Assembly: GCA_964035545.1 (NCBI GenBank)
Contig: OZ037765.1
Span: 27,826,004-27,890,003, forward strand
Source of the DNA: Bugula neritina
Lineage: Eukaryota; Bryozoa; Gymnolaemata; Cheilostomatida; Bugulidae
DNA: 64,000 nt
Direction of reading: 5' to 3'
The notes below the pieces were generated by a model, which was given only the letters and a program-made list of their open reading frames with translations, was not told the DNA's origin and did not search any database. Position 1 is the first letter of the stretch; each line of letters begins with the position of its first letter. Both the position numbers and the translations under genes were made by a program. Of the stretch, positions 36,501 through 45,200 are shown one piece after another.

Positions 36501-39500
36501 GCTAGGTGATGCACTCCGGAGTCTCCTCCTTGGACGAGGTCAAGAGGAATGGGATACGGTGTTGCCGCAAGTCATGCGTGCATACCGTAGCACCCCACAC
36601 ACCAGTACTGGTGAGACCCCAAACCTCTTGATGCTCGGGAGAGAGACTCGTGTCCCTGACCATCTCACCTATCACGTTCCAGAGCAAGATAACTCAGTCC
36701 ACGAGTATGCCAGTGAACTAGTGGAACGGATGAAGGCCGCACACGATATACTGCGCCAACAGCAGTGGAAGGTGCGGCACGAAGATTCCGATGAACCACC
36801 CCTCTACCAGAGGGGAGATAAGGTGTGGATGGTCAATTACCGTAGGCGCCGCGGACAGGCTGATAAGCTGAAGCCTAAGTTCGTGGGCCCCTACGTGGTT
36901 GTCGAGGCTATGCCCAATCATACGTACAAGATTGAGCGCTCAGGACAGGTATCTATCCAGAATGAGTCTCGCTTGAAACCGTATTGGGCTAGCCCCGGCG
37001 GAGTGGGAGAAGCCCCCCCGTTGTTAGAGCCCAGGAGGCAGACAACAACGCGCGGGCGACGGCGGCATGGACCTGAATACGAAGTGGTCATACCGCGGGA
37101 GGAAAACTTGGTGAGAGAGGAGCGGCAGCTTTTGTCAACAGAAGCGTGTCCGCCACCGCCAAGTCTAATTCCATCACTTCCAGAAACCGTGCCGGTTCCG
37201 GAAGTGCAAACCCCCACGGAGGGAGGGGCTCCATTCGGAGAACAAGAAGAGGTGACTGCTGACGGTGAAGTAGAGACGCCATTAGAGGCCCCTACTAACA
37301 AACCGGCAAGCGTGTCACCCCCCCTAGAAAGGGGACAGCGTACGAGGCAACCCCCCGCATACTTGAAGGACTTCGTATGTGACTGCGTTAAAAGCGGCAC
37401 GCATGAAAGTCTAGGGGAAAACCGTACGAGAAAAGAATCGAGCAAATGTGGGAGTTGTCAACACCACGGAAATATCAACTTTTGCATCGGCGGAAATAGA
37501 AATGAAATTCATCCGCCGGGTGCACAAAGTCTTAATCACGCACCCCAACCACGTTGCTCGATCTTTTCATACGCTGATGCAGTCAGGAGTAGACGTGTTT
37601 CTAAGCAGTAGTTCAAACCATTTCACACATTCAGTATGTCTTACGACAACAGATCGTGGGGTGAGTTAACTATATCTTAATACGAAACTAGATTGCATCG
37701 CTCAGCTCTGACTCACTGAGTCAATCGAGCTGGAGATAGGTTAGTGAAATACCGTAGTAAGAACTCAGTTGACTTAGAGATTTTTATAATCTCATTGCAA
37801 TACGTGTTCTATCTGACTATTCACTACCATAAATCTCTACGAGGTAACTGAATTAGGAGTTGCCAAGCTGTTCAAGCTGACAACACAGCAGTGTACTGTA
37901 TTAACACTGTTGAAACTTTTTCAGATTACACTCGACCCGCTACAACCAGGGTACGGGATAGAACACTTCCCGCTCCGTATCCAGAGGAGTATGCTAGCGG
38001 TGACCGGCCTGAGCCACTACGCCGCCGTTGGCGGTGGGTGTCTCCACAAACAGAAGAAAAAATAGAAACAGCCTGGGGGTCCAGAGGACGGACGAGATGC
38101 CAGATCTGTGGTGAAGATTGCGCCTCTCACCGCTCCCTTAAACTACACGTCAATGCTCATCTCCTACTGACATTCTGCCCCTGCGGGTACAATGATGTGT
38201 ATCCCTACCCCGTCACCAGACACAGAGCGGCGGGCTGTTTCCCTGGAGAAAACTACGTGGTCGACGCTAAGCTATACCCGGAGTTCCTCACACTTATACG
38301 ACCTCTGGTGAAGAAGGCCATGCTGTTAGCCGTTCTGTCCTCGGGGTTCCAACGTGTGTTAGACAACGCCCGCCAACAATCCCCGTTGGTGTCTGACCGC
38401 CCTCAAATCACATACACCCCCGAGGAAACTACATATCCAGAAGAAGGAGAGATCTCCCCTACCCCGGCGAAGAGACGAACCAAGTCCCCCAGTCCACCCT
38501 TGCGCCGCAGACGGACACCGTCCCCCGACCCAGTCCGCCTAGCCACAGTAGAAGAACGCCTCCTGCGATTACAAGAAGAATTCACCCAGCTGGCACCAGA
38601 TCTACTTAACACTACAACCGGACTCTTCCAGCTAAAGGGATCCGTATGCCGTATGAAACGGAAACTGCGTACATGCCAAGCCAAGCACCGGCGTGCCCAA
38701 CAAGGACTCTAGTTAGGCTACCCAGAATACTCTGCAACTTCACATCTTGTGAGGAACCAAGATCTCGTGCAAATGCTTAACTGCTAGACAGGTTATTCCT
38801 TGTCTAATACCACAGCTAGCTAGTATTCCTCGTCTATCTACAGCTGGCCAATTGTATGCAACGGATCGTTACGATGACTCTGTATTATTATTATGTCTCT
38901 TCCTGTATATTATGTGTTATTTTTGTCCACTGATGTATGTAGTTATTAATGAATGTTTTTTTATATATATCAGAAAGATGGCTTTCTGCTGGTGGGGGCG
39001 GTGTGGTGGTTCGTGGAACTACCAGCAGCACAACATGTAGGGTCGCGTAACTGACCCGGAACAATGGATAGCCAATTAGCGTAGTTGATAGTTAGCAGCA
39101 ATTGTAGTTTCCCGCTGCTAACTCAGTCGAAGCTAGAGTGTGAAATAGATTAGATGTGTAACTTGTTTGGAAATAATGTATCGTTTTTATGATGTATAAT
39201 TGTGTGTAAAATATACTCGTTCACTCGACTTATCCTGGTGCAGTTCTATAGTAAATAAATAGACTCTCTGGATAGCACATCAACCCTAAATCTGAAAATC
39301 TTAACAATAGTGCAATAAAATGTTTATTTTCTAGTGTATAAGTTATACATTTACTTTTTTTGCTAAATCAACATTATAGATGCTGTAAATAAACAAATAT
39401 ACAGTAAGTAAAATAGTAGAAAGTTATGTTTGCACTTTTTCACCCTAGCTGACTTAAGTAAACACACCTAACTTTCTATATTCATCGTATCACAGCATTT

Positions 39501-41582
39501 TAGTCATTTACAGCAATGGAAGCCAAAGAATTTACAATCTAAGTCATCTAAACAGTCATCAATTGCCACTAATTCCAACTCTGTGACTGAGTCAGCCAAA
39601 GCAACAGAAGTTTGCAGAGAAAATGATGGACAGGTAAACGAAGAGGAGTTGCCAACATCTGGTGAGCTGCTGCTGTACTGGAGAGAGTTTAGTTTCTCAA
39701 CTAGTCCCCCCTATCCTCGTAGTAACTGAATCTATTGTCAGCAGCATTATCTGTAGTCTTGTTATGCAGAAATATTATTAATATGTAGCTTCCAATAACT
39801 CAAAGCTTTTTGATTAGCTGAGATTTCGATAGAGATAGGGGAGAATAAGTATGGAAGAATCAAGAATATAGCAATACCTGTGGTGGTATTTTTCATAATT
39901 ATTTGCAGACAAATCTTTAGCATATGATGGAAGCAAAACTGTTAATAAACATGTAATAGTTTTGCTTACTTTTTTATTTTAAACATTCTAATTATTATTG
40001 CTCTTATGACTCTATTATGAGTAAATTGAAACGTCCTTTAATGCTTATTTTAGTTTTTGAAGTCTCATTTTCATGTCATTTTTATAAATATTCATTATAA
40101 GGAATGTCAGTCTATATTAGTCAATTTACTGATTAGTATTGAATATTTGTAAAGCTGATAAGTTGATTTTATTGTAGGGTGTACACAGGGTTTGCTGGAC
40201 AAATTTAGCGAGATGAATTCTAAAGGTGTTAAAGGCAATGCAGATGAGGTAAATGTTTAAATCAAGTATAGAACCAGCTGCATGTTGATTGTTTTATAAA
40301 AAAATTACCACGCATGAAGTCAAACTGTATAAAAACAGCTATCTATGAAACTCTAAAGCTGCAAAAAAAACAGACAAAAGTCATTAGATAATGCTAATAT
40401 TTTAAATATTTGATCGAACTTCAGCAGAATAATATAAAGTAATATAAACTATAACTGTTACAGCTAATATATGATTCTTGTAGTTTTCTTAAATGAATAG
40501 TTTGCCTCGAATGACTTTTTTCTTAGGCTAATGAAAGCTTAGAAAAGAACTGTAACAAAGAGAAACCTGAAAAGAAGAAAACCTCTGGAGGCCAACTCTC
40601 TGCTTTGTCTAGGTATTTCTTATCTTTTAATATAGTTTTTATACTTACAAGTGTAATACTAAATGAACTATATAGAAATTATTTGTTTTCGTAACAATAG
40701 AAAACAATTTCATTAGATACAAATTGCTGATTTACTAGTTATTTTATAACTTAGACCTTTAAACTTTTGTATCAATTGCTTTAAAGATATACAATTTCTT
40801 ATGCGCATACAAATGCTAACTCGATTTTGCACTCACATTGCTGTAATGCTTGTACAGGTTTAAACAAATGGAACAGAAGGACAATTCTAGTACTCAGCAT
40901 TATCCTTCTGCAGCAGCTCGAAAGGTAAACAGTTGAATATTGAAACTGAAAGTCTGTATGGAGCTGCAATGCATGTAATATCATGATCCAGGGTGCTAAT
41001 TGCACTCTGGTTTAGAAGTTTTGACCATTGAAATATAATTTAAAATATAAAGTTTACATAATAACATTGAATCCTAAAGTTGTTTTTTAACAGTTTTAAA
41101 TATCACATCACTTCAGCCAATGTACAATCAATGCGCTAATAAATTATATAAATTTTATTTAAATTTAAACTACTGAATATTCAATTTATATTAGCATATT
41201 TTTTGCAGCTTGAACATACTACCTAGTTTTAAATACTTCCATCTCCTTTACACTACAGTAATGCTAAAAGTTATAGTATTGCAGACCTGCACCTTGAGTT
41301 GCAAGTGATAAAACAACTATAAACATGGTCATATATTTATAGCCTTTGAGAGATGATCCAAAGAAGGTATGTAAAATAGTGTTTTGCCCTTGACCCCCAA
41401 GCCTGATGACCAACTGCCTGCATTTATTTGTGACTTCCATGTGTCCATATAATAATCAAATAAAACTTGTTCCACAATTTATGCAATCCTTTGCTTAGCT
41501 TTAAATTACACTTCATTGTATCTACAAAGTCATACAGCATTACACATTAAACTTTGTTTGATCTTATTTGCAGGTTTCGTAG
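27545..41582 (+). CDS. Unrecognised repeat-motif protein, about 515 aa, 12 coding exons
   Basis: I do not recognise this family. Exons: 27541-28064 (ATG 27545), 29173-29273, 29365-29516, 29880-29964, 30705-30873, 31526-31623, 39496-39661, 40178-40248, 40527-40612, 40858-40924, 41343-41366, 41574-41582; all phases agree. It starts MADSTVEVSLAGME. The protein is hydrophilic and Ser/Glu/Lys-rich, probably disordered. Four related short motifs each open an exon or lie within one: GLTKAILSKFK, GLTKNLLSAFKEL, GTAKNLLNMFTKV and GCTQGLLDKFSEM, each preceded by an acidic EEL/EE-G stretch. Such repeated G-x-x-K-x-L-L-x-x-F helices suggest a scaffold or actin-associated protein, but that is inference. 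The full Ty3/gypsy element lies in intron 6. Skipping exons 10-11 keeps the frame open into an alternative C-terminus ending at 41664 with a hydrophobic segment. The 5' UTR is spliced. Confidence 0.7.
28444..28815. repeat. Long inverted repeat / foldback element, about 180-bp arms
   Basis: The left arm (about 28444-28623) and right arm (28637-28815) are near-perfect reverse complements around a 13-nt centre. Matching blocks include TTTAGTACACACTGGAAATC with its complement GATTTCCAGTGTGTACTAAA, and AACATGGGTTTTTGCCCAAA with TTTGGGCAAAAACCCATGTT. It has no ORF. It resembles a foldback or MITE-type element and would form a strong hairpin in the pre-mRNA of intron 1. Confidence 0.85.
31032..31290. 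repeat. Inverted repeat flanking a C-rich CCCTAAA-like core
   Basis: The left arm 31032-31076 (GGCACAGGTAGTAATGGCAC...) is the reverse complement of the right arm 31197-31242 (...GTGCCATTATTACCTGTGTC) with few mismatches. The right side continues as a degenerate TTTGCCATT(A/T)TTACCTGTG repeat to about 31290. The 100-bp core contains AAACCCTTACC, AAACCTAAACCCCC and AAACCCTAATA blocks. Confidence 0.7.
31802..32106 (+). repeat. 5' LTR
   Basis: This 305-bp repeat starts TGTGGTGGTTCG and ends TCTTAACA, so it has TG...CA ends. An AATAAA lies at 32054-32059. It is identical line by line to the copy exactly 7,200 bp downstream. Confidence 0.95.
32108..32125 (+). promoter_or_regulatory. Primer-binding site, tRNA-Leu type
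   Basis: TGGTGGCAGCAGTGGGAT begins 2 nt after the LTR. It is complementary to the 3' end of a tRNA ending ATCCCACTGCTGCCACCA, which fits the leucine (AAG) tRNA as I know it from other animals, with one difference. Minus-strand DNA synthesis would be primed here. Confidence 0.7.
32138..33091 (+). CDS. gag: Retrotransposon Gag, 317 aa
   Basis: Structural polyprotein of the Ty3/gypsy element. The middle has a retrotransposon-gag domain (KAPTFTGEEEVEQFIQEF, then an RxRFG-type segment). The C-terminus has one CCHC zinc knuckle, CWECGNQGHFRRYCPF, for RNA packaging. It ends TGA at 33089-33091, about 45 bp past a frameshift heptamer, and overlaps pol in the -1 frame. A splice-donor consensus (GAAG|GTGAGC) lies at 32180/32181 in its first codons. 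No stop or frameshift damage is seen. Confidence 0.92.
   Translation: METENAGTQPPAIEGERRDNAVETMPVNHVVEERRVPRELAEDRYRLKAPTFTGEEEVEQFIQEFSDVMDVAQWPPRVALLKLRMALMDKAKPYGLGVDIDNIFASLRARFGLSATDARARLQRLRRDPRTPLREHAAAVMKLAQIAYSDLPPVNRERYTLDAFIASVDDLGLHHQFLARGVTTVEDALTEGEAYLLANQMHKSRGSSRQVEIDRADTAAGQGEETPAAAAVSQLATASKVTQLTDMLAKLIATLTPQTPVSTAPEPMRPSAPPQGETVSFCWECGNQGHFRRYCPFLNQGLNYRGPQMFPPSAGRR
33040..33084 (+). promoter_or_regulatory. Predicted -1 ribosomal frameshift signal (gag to pol)
   Basis: GTTAAAC at 33040-33046 is in the gag reading phase G_TTA_AAC. After a 5-nt spacer, CGGCCCGC (33052-33059) and GCGGGCCG (33077-33084) form a perfect 8-bp GC stem with a 17-nt loop. Pol is in the -1 frame relative to gag and both frames are open here. 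G_UUA_AAC is a known slippery heptamer (used by an arterivirus). Use of the site is inferred. Confidence 0.7.
33046..37611 (+). CDS. pol: Retrotransposon Pol polyprotein, about 1,520 aa
   Basis: The start is set by the -1 shift at 33046; the frame itself is open from before 32980. Domains in order: aspartic protease (LIDSGCTANLL, about 33460), reverse transcriptase (VLVRKKDGSWRFCVDYR at about 34420; active site YLDD at about 34753), RNase H (DTDASDQNVGAVL, about 35190), integrase zinc finger HHCC (HKQAHAG...CEICQASK, 36000-36125), and the catalytic D, D, E triad (VDLVGP about 36195, SDQGAQF about 36375, NGVVERNN about 36475). A GPY-type module follows (KFVGPYVV, about 36885), then a Pro-rich tail. 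All catalytic residues I can place are present and no stop interrupts the frame, so the protein looks functional. It makes the cDNA and inserts it. Confidence 0.95.
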   Translation, partial: LPRPADVPTFRGPTMKPPGKKKRRSPRRVPRTGNQQWQQPRRTSKGLRPAAAFSMPLHNRFTGLQVQESGWEHTKVAENLASAPPRPTYHRPKRPPSRPKAREVLPARVRPEGRVQVQPHGNSYFLPGKLEGKAVTFLIDSGCTANLLSRQLFDTLSARVRGEMEAYEREYGTLADGSCLPFYGIIELTGRVRDQTIQETFIVSQLKEDAILGMPFLKRHGCHIDFSRSAMMMSGRELACVDKFGRPLVGGVQVVRNRTIPGRSRATIHCRVNSNRISGLGVVEGAHEKIQLASSLNQLTEQGEILVQCVNPFTEPIKLPAGSMLGRFHSVQEGDVGPSLDDATEALPRHPIQGRGAVPTHLRELYETASGGCASNRERQAMAKLLRDYGDVFSSGEHDVGLTGIVRHEIPLTAGTVPVRQPTRRLGPEKEKEVSRQVRDLLDRGLIEPAHSAWSSPVVLVRKKDGSWRFCVDYRKLNSVTIQDAYPLPRIDESLDALAGSKYFSTLDLLSGYWQVPLSPDAQEKAAFITRDGLWKWKVLPFGLTSAPATFQRLMEQVLSGLHWKTLLVYLDDVIVISPDFETHVSRLQEVFERLRGAGLKLKPSKCALLQPEVKYLGHVVGRNGVATDPEKVRAVEDWVTPQDLTGLRAFLGLVGYYRQYIPDFAGIAQPLNRLTAKGVTWQWTPVEQEAFDRLKGCLLMAPILAYPDPTLEYILDTDASDQNVGAVLSQVQEGREVVVAYYSKSLSPAERNYCTTRKELLAVIKSVKHFRPYLYGRKFRLRTDHASLIWLCRRAEPSSQVARWLEILAEFSYRIEHRPGKRHSNADGLSRRPDGGCKQCLNIERRDGGPPRCELETLAHHGAPFDWDQGQLRQRVDESPEDVQNLRANPVLAGNVRELKKLQEELPGVVADIYRAKREGRRPSEERIRQGCAEFRLYCQRWDSLRIGQDGLLTISLAASGRHPERKRVVCPTAIRRELIWDTHKQAHAGVKRVMSKLRLRWYWPQMERDVRLRVKQCEICQASKHSRPPGEAGRRRLYAGRPWQVVAVDLVGPMPLTSRGNNWILVLTDHFTRWADALAISDASAPTVARALDQHVFCYFGLPEQIHSDQGAQFQSQLMSDLCRLWGVNQSRTTPYHPQGNGVVERNNRMLGDALRSLLLGRGQEEWDTVLPQVMRAYRSTPHTSTGETPNLLMLGRETRVPDHLTYHVPEQDNSVHEYASELVERMKAAHDILRQQQWKVRHEDSDEPPLYQRGDKVWMVNYRRRRGQADKLKPKFVGPYVVVEAMPNHTYKIERSGQVSIQNESRLKPYWASPGGVGEAPPLLEPRRQTTTRGRRRHGPEYEVVIPREENLVREERQLLSTEACPPPPSLIPSLPETVPVPEVQTPTEGGAPFGEQEEVTADGEVETPLEAPTNKPASVSPPLERGQRTRQPPAYLKDFVCDCVKSGTHESLGENRTRKESSKCGSCQHHGNINFCIGGNRNEIHPPGAQSLNHAPQPRCSIFSYADAVRSRRVSKQ
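37925..38712 (+). CDS. Third ORF of the retrotransposon: zinc-finger protein, about 262 aa
   Basis: This ORF lies between pol and the 3' LTR, where env sits in other elements. It has no signal peptide or membrane segment. It carries a C2H2 finger (CQICGEDC...HVNAH), then CPCGYNDVYPYPVTRH as a second Cys/His cluster, an Arg/Ser/Pro-rich basic stretch (AKRRTKSPSPPLRRRR) and a coiled-coil-like C-terminus. A strong acceptor (GAAACTTTTTCAG) ends at 37924. The donor at 32180 in gag has the matching phase (1), so a spliced transcript would fuse 14 Gag codons to this ORF. Alternatively a Met at 37891 starts it. The family is unknown to me; nucleic-acid binding is inferred from the fingers. Confidence 0.75.
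38991..39001 (+). promoter_or_regulatory. Polypurine tract
   Basis: GGTGGGGGCGG immediately precedes the 3' LTR. It is purine-rich apart from one T and one C, and it sits where the plus-strand primer of a Ty3/gypsy element is expected. Confidence 0.65.
39002..39306 (+). repeat. 3' LTR
   Basis: It is identical to 31802-32106 over 305 bp, with AATAAA at 39254-39259 for polyadenylation. The ATAG target duplicate follows. Confidence 0.95.
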
Positions 41583-41664
41583 AAGTTGGAGATGGCTGTT
41601 CAGTGCAACACTGCTAACAATTTTCTGTTATTTGCTACTCAGTGATATAAATATTCAAACATAG

Positions 41665-42249
41665 ATCTAGACATTATTTTATGATTTCTCTGCAACTTAT
41701 ATCTTTGCTGCAAGATTTAAATAATGAAATACATTAGCACTTGGTTTTAAATATGTTCTGCTAAAACTTATTGGTAACTTGAAAATGATGTAATTTTTTG
41801 TTACACTGAGTGAAACTTAACATATATTTACGAATACATATTATTTATATAATGTATTGTTTGAAGGCGATTTCATCAACATTACCTTTTGTCTGGTGAG
41901 AGAATAAATACAGATAAGCAACTTCAACATAATGTTATGAATGTTTAGATGATGTATTGAGCAAAACTAATCGGGCTTAGCCTCCAAATAACAATAATAA
42001 TTAATATTAAATAACATTGCTGTACAGAACACAACCTTCATGATGAACACTACACTCCTCAAGTGATCAAATCGCAAATAAATACTTTTCTCATAATTCT
42101 AAATGATTTCTACCATGATTAACAGTTAAACATCTTACTAAGAGTTAAAATTCTTTGAGAGAAAAAATATTAAGTAAGACATCGTCGATTATGCAAGAAT
42201 ATAAATAAATAACAGAATACAATAATGTGTCTGGTACTGTGATACTATG
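41665..42249. other. Convergent 3' flank between two genes
   Basis: The upstream plus-strand gene ends at 41582 or 41664, with AATAAA at 41903-41908. The WNK stop codon on the minus strand is at 42250. The DNA between is AT-rich and I see nothing else in it. Confidence 0.5.
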
Positions 42250-45200
42250 TTAATTAGTTGTGTCTTTAACAGAACTCTTGTTAGAATACTGGCTTTGTAA
42301 TGCCTTTTCAATGTGTTGTTTACTTATGGAAAGTACATCTTGAATCTCCTTCTGACGCAAGGACATGTGCTGAGCATCTACTGCACCAGGTGGTGTCTGC
42401 TGACCAGAGAGGGATTCCTGATCACTCATCTGACTAGCTTTCTGAGAGTTGGCTCTTCGCACGCCTTCTAGAATAGACTTGTGAGACGACACCACTTGTT
42501 GCTTAATCTGCTGCTTACGGTCAATACCAGACTGTCCAAGATGGACGCCGAGCTCTGCCTTCGGACATATAGGCTGATGGTGCAGGACATGCTTCACACT
42601 ATTCATGACTTGATGGAGGTTGTCTTGAGCCTGCTTGTTGTGTGGCTCAAACACAGACTCCGGGACAGCCAGTTGACTTGGCTTTATCAGGTTCTCCCGC
42701 TCGTGTCCAGCTGTTAATACTCTCTTTACGATACTTTGCACCGTGTCAGAATTGGGCTGACAATGTGAGAAGTTAAAATTGTTTCTGGTCATTGGTGAGG
42801 GAACCTCACCTCTGGGGTATGGACGGCCACTAGATAAATATTGCTGTACAAATTGTAACTCTTTGTCTAAGTTTTCTAACTTCTCCTTCTTTGGTCCAGT
42901 TGAATTCAACTGCAGAAGCTTTCCGACTATTGTCCGTAAATGGTGAGCTGCACCCACATCTAATGGAGGTGTGTGAGGTCTAGACCCGTCACTGTTGTAT
43001 CCACCACCGTCTTCGGATTGCTGCTGATTGCATCTTGCACAAGAAGCCATATGGAGCTTCTGTTTGTTCAGTAAATACTCTTCTATCTGAAGTTCATGAG
43101 CTCTTTGTAATCGCTCCTTTTCTAAGGTTTGCCTGAATAAAAATAATGAAAGAAAATTTAAATTACATACTAGTAGTTCTATAAACATAATTCATAAATG
43201 ATGTTTTATAATAATAATGAAAATGTGAATTCCAAAAACTACCTTTCAATGAGCTGCCTGAATTCATCGTCATCACTTGATAAGTCACAAGCGTCAGCTC
43301 TAGAAAGCTAAACATAAAATTCAATAATTGTGAAATGGCAAAAGGTTACAAGATTATGGTCTTTTAAAAAAACCAAATGTGAAATAAAATGTGGAAACTA
43401 CAATTGAAATAATTTGTAACTATCAGTTTCAAAAAATGTGTTTAGGATAGCAAAAAATGATGTATAGCAAGCATTAGCCGATCACCAGAGAAAGGGACAA
43501 TTTCACCACACACACAAACATGGGCTGCAGGAGCTGATAAGCTGATGAGAAAGGTAGCCTGTACATATTATACATAAGATACGGTTAACAGCAAGAGCTC
43601 AACTATAACCAAGGTGAGTAAGGGAGGGTTTGACAGAAGGATACCTGAAAATTACGGTCTGCAGGGGTTTGAACTGGTCCGCCATTGCTTACTCGTTTCA
43701 CCATTCGTGCTATCTTAACAACACTAGTCACTGGATCACCCTCGTATGTAGGAGGCTGAAATTTTTGTTGATTACTAGAAGGGAGGACGTAATTTAGGCT
43801 GGCTGCATGATTGTATGTAGGATTTATCTGCCCATTATTCTGGAGCTGAGAAACAGGATGGCTAGCTGCCATAGCTGCCGACAGACTCTCAGCATTCAAA
43901 GATGAGTTGAGAGAATGCAGACCGGCATGGGAGCTGGCAGCACTTTCATTGGTGGTTAGCGAATCAGAAACAGTCGAGACAAACGATAGATTGGCAGCTT
44001 CTGACTCGGCAGCAAGGGCATCAACAATAGCAGCGTTAGCAGCAGATGCAGCACTGCAATGCTCGCAGCTTTCAATGTGAGATTCAAGTGTATGCCCACA
44101 TGGAATAGAATGTTTTCTCTCAAAAATATTGGCTAACTTCTCTGAGAGAATGTTGTTAGCTCTGTTGCCCTCGGCTTCAACCAGATGTTCCCCGAGGCCT
44201 GCAGGGACGCTGTCAGTAGTCTTACGGCGACTCTCTTCTGCCTGCTGCGTCTGCTTACCAGCCGTGTCCATGGAGGGGCTCCAGGACATGCACCTCTGAA
44301 CAGAAAGTAGTTTACTCTCGGGCTGCGCAGGCTGGTCACTAGTAGTTAAAGTAGTTGGGTGCGATGAATAGGAAATTATTTTCTGTCTATTCACAGAGCT
44401 ATTGTGATTATCATAGCAAGAAGTAAGATCTGCTACATGATTAAGACTAGGACAGATAGTAGAATGAGAGAGTGAGTTAGCATTGTCCCCCGCCACCACT
44501 GCATCTAATACTTTATCAGAGTTCTCAGAGGAAACATGTATATTTGCAGCCTCTTTATAGAAACACTCAGACGTCAACTGCTCAGAATTACAGTGAAGAC
44601 AGTTTGACGAAACCGAGAGCATGCAAGGTTGAGCAAGAGAGCAATTTGGCTCAATCAAGTTGTTAACACTATTCACTATAGCACCAGTGCCAACACATTT
44701 CGTCTGCAGTTCTTGACAGCTACTTACAGAAGAGGCTCCATCTAACACATCTGAAGTTAACTCTTTAGCGTTCTGTTGGGGATCTTCAACAGTACTCGCA
44801 ATAGCATTAGTAATGAAAGGTCCATGTAACGACGAAGGTGTGGGATTAGTAAGCAAAGGACCAGAAGCAGTGGTGGTAGCAGCATGAAATTGGCGGCCAC
44901 CAGCTACCTCTAAGCCACCCACAATCTCGCCTTCTGACACTACATTAATGGTGGAAACCGCATCCAGAGCTGGAGCATCTGTGTTCACCTTATGTCTTGT
45001 AGAGGTGGTGGATACCACAGGCTCTGCTGTACTGACACTGGTGACTGATGGGTCTGGGGTGATGGGAGAACCAGCTTTACTATCTGCTAAATAGTCATAT
45101 ATAACATATATAACATCACATATTTCTACTCCAAGAATGCCAACTTATCAATCTAGATAATCTATGCTGACTCATAGAGCAGAGACTGTACACAAATCTG

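Larger units (their letters stand above)
31802..39306 (+). mobile_element. Ty3/gypsy LTR retrotransposon, full length, 7,505 bp
   Basis: Identical 305-bp LTRs lie at 31802-32106 and 39002-39306, flanked by the 4-bp target-site duplication ATAG (31798-31801 and 39307-39310). Internal features in order: primer-binding site, gag, frameshift signal, pol (protease, reverse transcriptase, RNase H, integrase, the Ty3 order), a third ORF with zinc fingers, and a polypurine tract. GC content is clearly higher than in the host DNA. It is inserted in sense orientation in intron 6 of the host gene. All ORFs are open and LTR identity is complete by eye, so it is recent and may be active. Confidence 0.95.

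Noticed and set aside
32276-37445. Minus-strand ORFs within the retrotransposon
   Set aside because: They mirror GC-rich gag and pol codons and have no domain or homology of their own.
37925-38712. Third retroelement ORF as an envelope gene (endogenous retrovirus)
   Set aside because: No signal peptide, cleavage site or membrane segment; it has Cys/His zinc fingers.
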